Positions 56,301 through 64,000 of a DNA stretch of 64,000 nucleotides are shown piece after piece. The stretch is from assembly GCA_016342685.1 (NCBI GenBank), contig JAEINU010000005.1, forward strand, positions 62,001 through 126,000, read 5' to 3'. The stretch's first letter is position 1, and each line of letters opens with the position of its first letter. The notes beneath the pieces were generated by a model that saw nothing but the letters and a program-made list of their open reading frames with translations, ran no database searches and had not been told where the DNA came from. A program made the translations under genes and the position numbers. The DNA is from Bacteroidales bacterium (GTDB taxonomy: Bacteria > Bacteroidota > Bacteroidia > Bacteroidales > UBA12077).

Positions 56301-59300
56301 CATAATGGTAACAACGTTGCTTAAATTTGGGTTACCACGAACAGATATTCGTTCGTTATTTTCTTTATAAACAGAGTAAATAGAATTGTATGTTATCACA
56401 GAATTTGGAACCTGAAGTTCTTTATTTCGTGCTAGCTTAACGTCTAATAAATCTTTTAATATAATTTCAACATTATTTTCAGTAGGCCAAACAACATCGT
56501 CAATAATAGACCCGAGTTGACTCACTTTAAGAGGGATTTCATATTCGTAATAATTATCTTTATAATCTGTTCCCAAACGAATAAATACTCTTAAGTCATC
56601 ATCTCGTAAGATTTTGTCTTCTAATTCATTCGCATGAACATACATTTTAAGCTTTTTGTACTGCCTTAAATCTAAATTAATTGTTTTATATGCTGCACGA
56701 GCATCGCCATCTTCAAGATCTTTTACTTTAAGAACCATAGATTGCTCATTTAACTGTCGTAGTTGTGGGTTGGTTGGGTCAATTACTCGATCAACACCTG
56801 GAGGGAGAACATAATTGTCATTCTCTTCAATATTAACTGATGATATATCTAATGTTCCATTTGAATATTCAGGAGTAGCTAAATTTTCCTGACCTTCTAT
56901 AAGTGAAAGTTCATATTTACGCCATTCTCCTCTTACCAATTCCAACTTAGCAAACCTTAACAACATGGAATCTTCAAAATCTTTAAGAAACATTCTCATG
57001 AATCGGATAGATTTAAAATCTTGAATAGCTCCTATAACCTCATCTGGTTCTCTTATTGGAATTCTGAACTGATACCATTTTATATCGACATTATTTTGTC
57101 CATTTGGAAGATCAACATTATTACCTTTTACCATATCAACAATATAGTTCTGGCCAACTTCCATTTTTTCTGGAGCAAGTTCTACTTTATATTGAAAATA
57201 GCTTTCTGTTTCGTTTAAAGTTTTATCGCCATTAATATCTTCAGTGTCAGGTGATCTTGTATAAGCTTTTTCACCTGAGTTACCTTGTGTTCCATTGTAT
57301 CTCTTATAACGATCTAATATGCTCAATTGTTGGCTGTCATAATCTCCTCCGGTAAAATAATGGTAATTATCGTTGGATGGATCTAGCTTAATTTCTTCAA
57401 GTACATCTATTGAAACCGCATCTTCTAAATCATTAATATAGTTGCTAAAATAGGTCTCCTCATCTTTATCATTCAAACCATCAAGACCAACATCTTGCAA
57501 CGGGATGTTATTAAATGATTCTACGGTATAGTTGTTACTAGGTACTCGTCCCCACTGTGTTGTATCTACGTTCTCAATAACTTCTGTGTTTGGTAATCCA
57601 TCCTCGAATGCAATACGAGAGTCTTGTAAGATATCTTCGGAAATACTACCAAGGTTAAAATATAGGTTACCTTTACTTGCTTCCGCAGGATTTTCAGCGT
57701 ATACATATGGATCCATCAACCAAAATTCGATGTAATTTACGTTGGCGGCTTCAAAATCAGGATTTGGTGTTTCTCTCATAATACCAGCCCATCTTGATCC
57801 CGGATCTGCTAAAGTACCATCAGAATTTAATCCTTTGGATATTCCGGGCTCTTCCTTTGTATCATAGTTATATGCTCCTCTTTCTTTTGGATAATAAGCA
57901 ACATTTAAAACTTGCAGTGCTGTTGGAACGTTTGTTTCAGATTCTTTATTTGGAAATATCTCTTTTTCGTAAATTTCTCTAACAAAGTGATTCGATTGCT
58001 CTTCATCGTTGTTTTTAATATGACCCGGAGTTAAAGAGTTGTTTCTTAAAAACAATGGATCGATTTTATACCAAGCAATCTTTGCTCTATTATAACCGGC
58101 TCTAATATCACCCGCAAGCATTGCTTCTGGAAATATTTCACTCTGACCATAAGGGGTACTGGCAAGTATCCATGAGAAATTACTTTTTAAATCCATGGAT
58201 GTTTCACTACCTTCAAAATCATCGATATATGCATTCCCTTCTTCTTCAATTGCACTTGAGTGTCCTGGGATTAAATGTGCAAATTCAGCATCGATTAAGA
58301 TAGAGGATTTCTCTTTTGTTTCAATTAAAGGTATCTTGTCAACAAGTGAAGTAATGAATTGAGATTCGGTTTGATATGATGTGTTTAATCCCCAAATAGT
58401 GTTCGAAATAGGTTCTTCGCCAATGGAAACTTTCTGGGTTAATGGTCTTTCAGTAAGGTTCATTATTGTACCACCAACATTAAAATTTTCGGAGAATTGG
58501 TAATTTAAATGAGTTCCTAATAAGGTTTTTGTCTGAATGCTATAGAGTGCATTACTTTCGAGTGAAATCTGCAAAGGGGTTCCTGATTCTAATAATCCAT
58601 TGTCTATAATCTTTACTCTACCAAGGTTGTAATCGACTGTATATTCAACATTTTCTGTTAATTGTCGACCTCCAGCCATAACTTTTACCGATCCTTGCGG
58701 AATATTTATTGCATTCAGTGGTATTTCTGAACTAATATCAGATCGATATTCACCTTTCAATTTAAATTTATTCTTTTCGGCAACTAATCTTGCATAAGTT
58801 AATGTTGTGTCGTATAATTCCTCAAAAACATAATCATCAGCAAGGTTGTCATCACCAAACTGTTCTCTTAAATAACTTCCGAATGGTTCAAGAACGGGGA
58901 ATATGATTCTTCCATTAGAAGCATTCACTGTAACTCCATCAATAAAGTCGAAACGACCATCAGCACCAGCGTCAAGTTGGGAGTTTAGATTGTCAAGGTT
59001 AAGAACCTTTAGTAATATCTTTTTATTAATTGAGCCTTCGGGAATATAATTTAAGGCATTTCCTGTTTTGTCGTCTTGATATAAAACGTTTAATATAAAA
59101 TCCTGATTGTTAACTTGGTATGCTCCAATTGCATAAACGTTTTTCATCATTAAATCCCAAGTAGGAATGCTTGGTGTTAGGTTTGTTCCTTTTAAAAGTT
59201 TAGCAATCAATAATTCTTCTGAAGCAATTCCGTCTGTTGAAAAATCACCCACTTTAAAAGTCTGACCACCAATATTATATTCAAATGCAACAGCAAGAAT

Positions 59301-60668
59301 CTCATCGGCATTCAATGCAAAATTCAGAGAAATGTATCCTAAGCGTTCATTCAATGTATATTCGTTTGATCTTAGTTTTCGAGCACTACCAATTTTTTCG
59401 TAATCTTGTCCAGCTTCAAAATTGGTTCCTCCCCAACTATTAATATTAGTATTAATCCCGTTAAAATCACGTCCTAAACCAACTATGCTATTGTATAGTG
59501 TGTTCATTTTGTTATCGGGATATTCTGTCAAGTTCGTTGATCCAATTAATAAGGAGGATGCAAAATGATCTTTTTCTGCTAAATCTAACAATGCAAGGAT
59601 ATTTCTGTTTTCAGTATTGTCATTGTTTTTATTTGTAACCCAAACTTCAATTTTTGTAATAGTTACAGCGGATTTTATTAATGGTAGATCAATTAAGGCA
59701 TCATCATAAATTTCTCTAAAATATTGAGATAAAAAAAAGTGTCTGTTGGCATCGTATTCATCAGCACTTAATTCAAATCTCTGAGTTTGAGCTCCTCCAT
59801 TTACTTCAATTACTTTGGTTTCGCCTTTTTGCTGCGAGAAAACACTGGTTACTGTTAATTTTCCAAATTGCAATTCTGTTTTTATACCAAATAAACTTTG
59901 ACTACCTGTAATTAAAGACCCTGGTAATGGCAGTGTTACATTACCAGCTTCAATGTGTTTAATAATCTCATCTTCTTTACCAACATATTCTAATTTTGTT
60001 TCGTTTTCAAAATCGAATGTTGCTTCTGTATCATATCGTACACCAAGTTTAATTTTATCGCCTATATTACCAGAAACATTCATGGTGATTTTTTCTTCAA
60101 AATCGAATGTAGTTGTTTTTCGAAGATTTTCAGAAATTGTTGGGTTTTCAGTATTGTTCACATTGATTTTGAAAATCAATTCAGCTGAACCCATTGGTAT
60201 AATGTTTATTGCATTGCTTCCAAAAATTTTATCGAATGCTTGTCCTCCTAATTTAAGGTTTGGAAATAAACCGGATTGAGCTAAAGCGTCTCCACCTCTA
60301 GCCTTTTGTCGCCAATAATTTCTTAGAGATTGCTCAAATTGGTATTCTTTGTATTCTTCAAGACTCATTCGTTGTGAAGGCCTGTAGTCTATATCACCTA
60401 TTTTCTTTGAAATAATATATTCATTTGTATTGGGATCATATTCAGTTGTATCTTTTACATTAGATGGATTACCTAGATGTAATGGAGATTCTTTCTTATT
60501 TGGATCGACAACATTTTCTTGGTCCTTAAATGGAAACCTTAAAGAGTCTGAAGGGTTTGTTTGTTGAAATATATAATAATTTGTTGCTTGAGCACTAAAA
60601 GCCCAAGACACCATTAAAAATATAAAAAGCGCCGTATATTTAGTAAAACTTTTCAATTGCAAGGTCAA
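53337..60668 (-). CDS. sprA: T9SS outer-membrane translocon SprA (Sov)
   Basis: A 2443-residue SprA/Sov protein, the very large single-chain outer-membrane barrel through which T9SS substrates cross the outer membrane. A signal peptide (AFSAQA-TNYYIF, about residue 29) precedes the mature start. Characteristic segments include GSNAINIIPMGSAELIFKINVN, SGNIGDKIKLGVRYDTEATFDFEN, EAGNVTLPLPGSLITGSQSLFG, and AYIDDFEGSETSMDLKSNFSW. EF-like loops (LNDKDEET, INGDKTLNETE) suggest calcium binding. The start is a TTG (60668, or 60662), seven bases after ruvA, so expression is probably coupled. The C-terminus VGFSLRFTLSE is barrel-like. The length is normal for the family (about 2400). Confidence 0.96.
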   Translation of the reverse strand: MTLQLKSFTKYTALFIFLMVSWAFSAQATNYYIFQQTNPSDSLRFPFKDQENVVDPNKKESPLHLGNPSNVKDTTEYDPNTNEYIISKKIGDIDYRPSQRMSLEEYKEYQFEQSLRNYWRQKARGGDALAQSGLFPNLKLGGQAFDKIFGSNAINIIPMGSAELIFKINVNNTENPTISENLRKTTTFDFEEKITMNVSGNIGDKIKLGVRYDTEATFDFENETKLEYVGKEDEIIKHIEAGNVTLPLPGSLITGSQSLFGIKTELQFGKLTVTSVFSQQKGETKVIEVNGGAQTQRFELSADEYDANRHFFLSQYFREIYDDALIDLPLIKSAVTITKIEVWVTNKNNDNTENRNILALLDLAEKDHFASSLLIGSTNLTEYPDNKMNTLYNSIVGLGRDFNGINTNINSWGGTNFEAGQDYEKIGSARKLRSNEYTLNERLGYISLNFALNADEILAVAFEYNIGGQTFKVGDFSTDGIASEELLIAKLLKGTNLTPSIPTWDLMMKNVYAIGAYQVNNQDFILNVLYQDDKTGNALNYIPEGSINKKILLKVLNLDNLNSQLDAGADGRFDFIDGVTVNASNGRIIFPVLEPFGSYLREQFGDDNLADDYVFEELYDTTLTYARLVAEKNKFKLKGEYRSDISSEIPLNAINIPQGSVKVMAGGRQLTENVEYTVDYNLGRVKIIDNGLLESGTPLQISLESNALYSIQTKTLLGTHLNYQFSENFNVGGTIMNLTERPLTQKVSIGEEPISNTIWGLNTSYQTESQFITSLVDKIPLIETKEKSSILIDAEFAHLIPGHSSAIEEEGNAYIDDFEGSETSMDLKSNFSWILASTPYGQSEIFPEAMLAGDIRAGYNRAKIAWYKIDPLFLRNNSLTPGHIKNNDEEQSNHFVREIYEKEIFPNKESETNVPTALQVLNVAYYPKERGAYNYDTKEEPGISKGLNSDGTLADPGSRWAGIMRETPNPDFEAANVNYIEFWLMDPYVYAENPAEASKGNLYFNLGSISEDILQDSRIAFEDGLPNTEVIENVDTTQWGRVPSNNYTVESFNNIPLQDVGLDGLNDKDEETYFSNYINDLEDAVSIDVLEEIKLDPSNDNYHYFTGGDYDSQQLSILDRYKRYNGTQGNSGEKAYTRSPDTEDINGDKTLNETESYFQYKVELAPEKMEVGQNYIVDMVKGNNVDLPNGQNNVDIKWYQFRIPIREPDEVIGAIQDFKSIRFMRMFLKDFEDSMLLRFAKLELVRGEWRKYELSLIEGQENLATPEYSNGTLDISSVNIEENDNYVLPPGVDRVIDPTNPQLRQLNEQSMVLKVKDLEDGDARAAYKTINLDLRQYKKLKMYVHANELEDKILRDDDLRVFIRLGTDYKDNYYEYEIPLKVSQLGSIIDDVVWPTENNVEIILKDLLDVKLARNKELQVPNSVITYNSIYSVYKENNERISVRGNPNLSNVVTIMIGVRNPSKQNSSSSNDDGMNKYGEIWVNELRLSDFKEDGGWAARGRMSTRLADFGTVNLSGSISTPGFGSIEKKVNERSKEEVIEYDVSANLELGKFFSEKSKVSIPMYVGYSESFINPEYNPLDPDIPLEVALDEANSKAERDSIKEIAQDYTRRKSINFTNVKVNKISKKPRVYDISNFSVSYSYNELFARNVNTEYDVLKNYRGAFNYIYNTKPKVVTPFKKAQGIMRKKAFSLIKDFNFYYMPSSVSFRTDVYRKYQANKIRNIYSPENIIEPSYNKEFNWNRYYDVKWDLARSLKVDFSATNIARIDEPFGEVDRHKDSYERWKDSVWTNIRSFGRNTQYNHNIKVTYRVPINKLPLLDWTSLNTTYNTTYNWQAGPLDEYGNSLLGNTVRNSTTVQANAQANMKNLYNKVGFLKKIDRKYSKPAKSRKKKETVTFQQAQIKLRENRSKSIFHNLNTENITSVKVVDSKGKDIKGEWEVVTKKKLKFKPETTSDDAQITVTGEIERRENPLVFIGENTALLLMSVKNVSASYTLTEGSSLAGYKPKTNILGMESYGGNNMPSRNAPGWPFVLGWQDEDFATNAIDYNWITNDSSLNTPYIMTSNQNLNLRVTLEPIKGLKIDLTANRTYSENVNTYYLPVIYGNEAYSEYRSGNFSMSYITIGSAFEGLSQDNNYYSEAYENFKQYRSDISQRLGDKRYEGGAHGYSNDVKNGYTDGYGETSQQVMTPSFLAAYGIYDQNSVPLDLFQKIPLPNWSIRFDRLKEIPLIKRFFKSFNISHSYRSTYNIGSFINNSDYEISSGGFSYAVDDLGNFIPYNEANSITIDERFSPLINVDMTWVNNLTTRFEMKKSRSITLSYSNNQITEIYSDELGFSIGYRFDDFEYLFNFGDGETDFKSDLNIRANVKIRDTKTILRRIEENVEIPSADQRATIIGVSMDYLLSNRLTLRLFYDQNITDPLVGTSPYRISNTDVGFSLRFTLSE

Positions 60669-60675
60669 TAATTAA

Positions 60676-61257
60676 TTATAATCTTTTAAGAGCTTCTTTA
60701 ATGAGACTTTCTACTTTAAGCTCATTATTCTCTTTAAGGATTATGGTTATAACTTTATCTACTTTATTCTTGGGAAAACCTAACATTACTAATGCTGATA
60801 ACGCTTCATCTTTAATAGTATTGTCCAACTGAAAATTAATTTTATCCGATCCTTCAACTTTCCCAACTTTATCTCTTAAATCAATAATTATTCTTTCTGC
60901 TGTTTTTGCACCAATTCCTTTAATGCTTTTCAATAAATTTATATCACCATTTAAAATAGCATTTTTTATTTCGTTCGATGATAAAGACGATAGCATTACA
61001 CGAGCGGTATTGGCCCCAACTCCAGAAACAGAAATCAACAATGTAAATATTTCTCTTTCAGTTTTATCAAAAAAACCAAAAAGTTGATGAGCGTCCTCTC
61101 TTATTACTTCATGAATATATAATAAAGAAACTTCTTTATTAGATAACTGTGAATAGGTATTCAAAGATATATTAATAAAAAATCCAATTCCATTATTTTC
61201 AAGTACTACAAATGTTGGCGATAATTCTCGAATCTCACCTTTCAGGAATTCATACAT
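60676..61257 (-). CDS. ruvA: Holliday junction helicase subunit RuvA
   Basis: A 193-residue junction-binding subunit that guides RuvB branch migration. The N-terminal OB-fold begins MYEFLKGEIRELSPTFVVLENNG. Two helix-hairpin-helix motifs are visible (LISVSGVGANTARVMLS and SIKGIGAKTAERIIIDL), and a C-terminal helical domain follows that contacts RuvB. ruvB and ruvC are not in the window. A TATTTTTG box on the minus strand at 61295-61302 probably drives ruvA and sprA. Confidence 0.96.
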   Translation of the reverse strand: MYEFLKGEIRELSPTFVVLENNGIGFFINISLNTYSQLSNKEVSLLYIHEVIREDAHQLFGFFDKTEREIFTLLISVSGVGANTARVMLSSLSSNEIKNAILNGDINLLKSIKGIGAKTAERIIIDLRDKVGKVEGSDKINFQLDNTIKDEALSALVMLGFPKNKVDKVITIILKENNELKVESLIKEALKRL

Positions 61258-61294
61258 ATAAAACTATTATTATATATAAAATGTTAAAAATACA

Positions 61295-61302
61295 CAAAAA
61301 TA
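61295..61302 (-). promoter_or_regulatory. TAnnTTTG promoter box of ruvA-sprA
   Basis: TATTTTTG on the minus strand lies 37 bases ahead of the ruvA ATG, in a gap shared with the divergent protease gene. Confidence 0.55.
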
Positions 61303-61362
61303 AGGTTTTGAGAAATTTAAGAAAATTTTATTTTAACAAAATTTAACAAATCAAAAAAATTG

Positions 61363-61370
61363 TATATTTG
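61363..61370 (+). promoter_or_regulatory. TAnnTTTG promoter box of the secreted protease
   Basis: TATATTTG lies 26 bases ahead of the protease ATG. A TTTA at 17 bases upstream is a poor -33 match. Confidence 0.5.
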
Positions 61371-61396
61371 ATAATCGAACCTGTTGAGCATTGTTC

Positions 61397-64000
61397 ATGA
61401 AAACAAAACAATATCTATATATACTTATTCTGATTGTTGCTTCCTGCAAAGTTTCATATGCACAGGTGTTTGTAGAAGGGAATCCTCGTTTTATTGATAA
61501 TATAAAAACAGAAATACCTCTTATTATTTTACCGCAAATTAGTGTTGATAATTCAAGAATAGAAGAAGAAAAAATATCCAGATCTAAATTATTGAAATAT
61601 GCAGAAAATATTATTCTTGATATTAATGTAAAAGATAGAGGTGTTTGTTTAAACAAACCAAATGGGGACAAAATATGGTATTTAAAAATTCGATCTCAGA
61701 ATGCATATTCCTTAGGCTTGTTATTCGATTATTATAGAGTTCCAATTGGAGCAGAGTTATTTGTTTATAGTACAGATCAACTGCATATCAGAGGTGCATA
61801 TACTTATTTAAATAATAAATCAAATTATATTCTACCTGTTTCTGCAGTAAAAGGAGAGGAATTAATTATTGAATACTATGAACCAAATAATGTTGATTTT
61901 GAAGGAGTTTTGCATATAAGTTCGATAGCTCATGATTACATGGATATTTTCAAACTTTTAAAAGAGAAATCAGCACTTTTTGGAAATTCAGGAGAATGTA
62001 ACGTGAATGTAAATTGTGAGGACGATATTTTGTGGCAAACCCTTAAACATTCAATTTGCAAGATTACTTATAATGGAAGATTATGCTCAGGAACCTTAAT
62101 TAATAATACAAATAACGACGGGCATCCTTATTTACTAACTGCTAATCATTGTATAAATAATGAGTTTGATGCAAATTCAGCAATATTCTATTTTAATTAT
62201 GAAAGTCCAAATTGTATTAATGAAGATGGGTCCGAAGATCAGTCCATTGCGGGGTCAACAATTATTGCAACTCCGCCTTTTAAAACGATTGATTTTTCTT
62301 TACTCGAATTAAGCCTAAAACCAACTCCGGATTATAAACCATACTACGCTGGATGGAATAGAGATATAATTAATCCGCAATCAGTAACATCCATTCATCA
62401 TCCAGTTGGAGATATTAAGAAAATTTCGAAAGCTTATCAGGGAGCTGTTCAAAGTGATTATGGAGAAGGATATAACGATTTTACACATTGGTGGATAGAT
62501 ACATGGAATGAAGGTACCACTGAGGATGGCTCCTCAGGATCACCACTTTTTGATCAAAATGGATTAATAATTGGCGATTTATCAGGTGGCGATGCAAGTT
62601 GTTCTTTTAATTTTAACGATTATTATCAGCAATTTAGTTATTCTTGGGATTTTTATTCAAGTCCTAATCAGCAATTAAAAAATTGGTTAGATTCTAAGAA
62701 TAAAGGAGATCTAATTCTTGATGGATATAAACCTTACGATACTATTCCAAGTAATTTGAAGGCTTCGGTTAGTGATACAATCATAAATTTGAAATGGAAT
62801 GTTCCTTTTGATACATTGTCTGTTGAGAAATACTATATATATAGAAATTCTTTCAAATACGATTCTGTTAATATAAATGAATATTCAGACGTTAATGCTT
62901 ATAAGGATACTTTTTATTCTTACTGGGTAACATCAAAGCATTTTGTGCCTAGCGTGTTTGAATCAGACTCATCTAATGTTGTTTATGTAAGGGCAATGGA
63001 TCCTATTGTGACTCCATTCGGGGAAGATTTTGAGAGTGGAAACACAATTCCTTATAATTGGTATCAAGAAAAATCTATTGAATCAGAAGAATGGGTTTTT
63101 AAAGAGGGTGGTTCTAATGGTATTTTGGATACTGCATTCGAAGGTTCTGTGAATGCCTATTTTTATGGATTGAGTGGAAAATATTGCAGGTTAATACTCC
63201 CAAGGTTCGATATGTCTTTGAATACAAATGTTGCAATGTCTTTTTATATTCATATGAAAGGAATTTTAGACCATATTCATAGCTTAAATGTCTTATATAA
63301 AGAGAAGGATTCGTTAAATTGGGAGGTAATACACAGTTTCAACCAAGAGATTTCAACATGGGAAAAACAAACAGTTATTCTTCCAAAATTGAGCAATAAT
63401 TATCAAATTGCATTTGAGGGAATTGGTAAATCTGGTTTTGGAATTGCAATTGATAGTATCAAAATTGAAGAGGATTTAGGTTTTTTTGAACCAGATATTT
63501 TAACATCAAAAGATACTATTTGTATAATTGAAGATGTTGAATTTTCTACCAGTGTTGATAATTCCCATTCTATATTTTGGGATTTTGGAGATCATGTACT
63601 TCCAAATTCTGCAATTGGTGCAGGGCCTCATGCGGTACGATATTTAACTCCTGGCCTGAAGTCTGTAGAGATAACTGTTGACGACGTTTATAGAAAGAAA
63701 ATTAATGATATTGTTGCTGTTTATAACGTGCCAAAACCGAGCTTTACAAATCAAAGGAATGTATTAACATCAAGTCTTAATTATGGTAATCAGTGGTATT
63801 TAGATGGCGAAAAAATAGATGGGGCAGTAAACAGAACTTATACAATTGAGGCAGATGGGAATTATTTTGTTAAGGTAACAAATTCGTTAAATTGCTCATC
63901 TACTTCCGATAATGAGTATATTATTGTAAACGGGGTGGAAGTTATTGTAAAAGATGAATTATTTGATAAAGTAAGAGTGTATCCTAACCCCAATGATGGT
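61397..64000 (+). CDS. Secreted trypsin-like protease with T9SS sorting domain, cut by window edge
   Basis: The first 868 residues of a secreted protein; the 3' end is beyond the window. The signal peptide ends near residue 22 (SCKVSYA-QVFVEG). Residues about 200-440 form a chymotrypsin-fold protease resembling lysyl endopeptidase: His in YLLTANHCINNE, Asp in KTIDFSLLELSL, Ser in TEDGSSGSPLFDQNG, with several cysteines that could form disulfides. A fibronectin-like segment follows (about 450-540), then a choice-of-anchor/MAM-like jelly roll (about 545-700) and a PKD-type domain (SIFWDFGDH). The final residues KVRVYPNPNDG match the start of a type A T9SS C-terminal sorting domain. It is therefore a likely cargo of SprA, encoded divergently. 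Confidence 0.9.
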   Translation, partial: MKTKQYLYILILIVASCKVSYAQVFVEGNPRFIDNIKTEIPLIILPQISVDNSRIEEEKISRSKLLKYAENIILDINVKDRGVCLNKPNGDKIWYLKIRSQNAYSLGLLFDYYRVPIGAELFVYSTDQLHIRGAYTYLNNKSNYILPVSAVKGEELIIEYYEPNNVDFEGVLHISSIAHDYMDIFKLLKEKSALFGNSGECNVNVNCEDDILWQTLKHSICKITYNGRLCSGTLINNTNNDGHPYLLTANHCINNEFDANSAIFYFNYESPNCINEDGSEDQSIAGSTIIATPPFKTIDFSLLELSLKPTPDYKPYYAGWNRDIINPQSVTSIHHPVGDIKKISKAYQGAVQSDYGEGYNDFTHWWIDTWNEGTTEDGSSGSPLFDQNGLIIGDLSGGDASCSFNFNDYYQQFSYSWDFYSSPNQQLKNWLDSKNKGDLILDGYKPYDTIPSNLKASVSDTIINLKWNVPFDTLSVEKYYIYRNSFKYDSVNINEYSDVNAYKDTFYSYWVTSKHFVPSVFESDSSNVVYVRAMDPIVTPFGEDFESGNTIPYNWYQEKSIESEEWVFKEGGSNGILDTAFEGSVNAYFYGLSGKYCRLILPRFDMSLNTNVAMSFYIHMKGILDHIHSLNVLYKEKDSLNWEVIHSFNQEISTWEKQTVILPKLSNNYQIAFEGIGKSGFGIAIDSIKIEEDLGFFEPDILTSKDTICIIEDVEFSTSVDNSHSIFWDFGDHVLPNSAIGAGPHAVRYLTPGLKSVEITVDDVYRKKINDIVAVYNVPKPSFTNQRNVLTSSLNYGNQWYLDGEKIDGAVNRTYTIEADGNYFVKVTNSLNCSSTSDNEYIIVNGVEVIVKDELFDKVRVYPNPNDG

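Noticed and set aside
55888-56370. 160-codon frame antisense to sprA
   Set aside because: Lies wholly inside sprA on the other strand, with low-complexity Ser/Ile/Pro composition typical of antisense shadows.
1-64000. Insertion sequences, prophage, CRISPR arrays, attachment sites
   Set aside because: Read on both strands; no transposase, integrase, phage structural gene, regular spacer array or tRNA-edge direct repeat was found.

Overview
The window looks like a chromosomal segment of a low-GC member of the Bacteroidota, most likely a marine Bacteroidales/Marinilabiliales-type organism. This is inferred from gene content, not from any database search. The pointers are type IX secretion (T9SS) and gliding genes (gldH, a porW/sprE-type TPR lipoprotein, porX, sprA), a TonB-dependent receptor with its lipoprotein partner, a cargo protein reaching a T9SS sorting domain at the right edge, an S46 dipeptidyl-peptidase, and TAnnTTTG promoter boxes. 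Shine-Dalgarno sequences are generally weak, and TTG or GTG start codons are frequent. I see no phage, transposon, integrase or CRISPR; this is a mostly ordinary core-genome stretch.

Layout. 1-7 kb: edge of a secreted protein, M48 lipoprotein protease, three-PAS histidine kinase, RNase HI, S46 peptidase and RlmN. 7-12.5 kb: RNase HII and an envelope-glycan group (GT4 glycosyltransferase, FkbM methyltransferase, Wzx-like flippase, phosphohexomutase). 12.5-16.3 kb: three phosphoglycerate kinase (PGK) domains in a row. One is a divergent stand-alone paralog with an unusually strong Shine-Dalgarno; the other two are fused head-to-tail in one 794-residue protein. 16.6-22 kb: holB, ricT, gldH, trmB, an alkyltransferase-like protein, mrp and nifU, all rightward. 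22.3-28.4 kb: porW/sprE, porX, tsaE and alanine dehydrogenase. 28.4-33.5 kb: a 1148-residue outer-membrane protein with SprA-like repeats (leftward), divergent from waaA/kdtA.

34-39.8 kb: TonB-dependent receptor, surface lipoprotein and an ENPP-type phosphodiesterase. 40-49 kb: B12-dependent ribonucleotide reductase, threonine dehydrogenase, gltX, a TatD-like hydrolase, tcdA, cysE and cysteine synthase. 49-53 kb: glnS, folB, tRNA-Cys and an unrecognised coiled-coil lipoprotein. 53-61 kb: ruvA-sprA-gcvH, a leftward block whose order I recall as common in this phylum. 61.4 kb to the edge: a trypsin-like protease that enters a T9SS sorting domain at the cut.

How the genes fit together. SprA is the outer-membrane translocon, PorW/SprE and GldH are envelope lipoproteins of secretion and gliding, and PorX is the cytoplasmic regulator. 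The edge protease is a plausible cargo. The most unusual structure is the double-PGK gene beside a third PGK-like gene that has lost one of the usual 3-phosphoglycerate-binding arginines.
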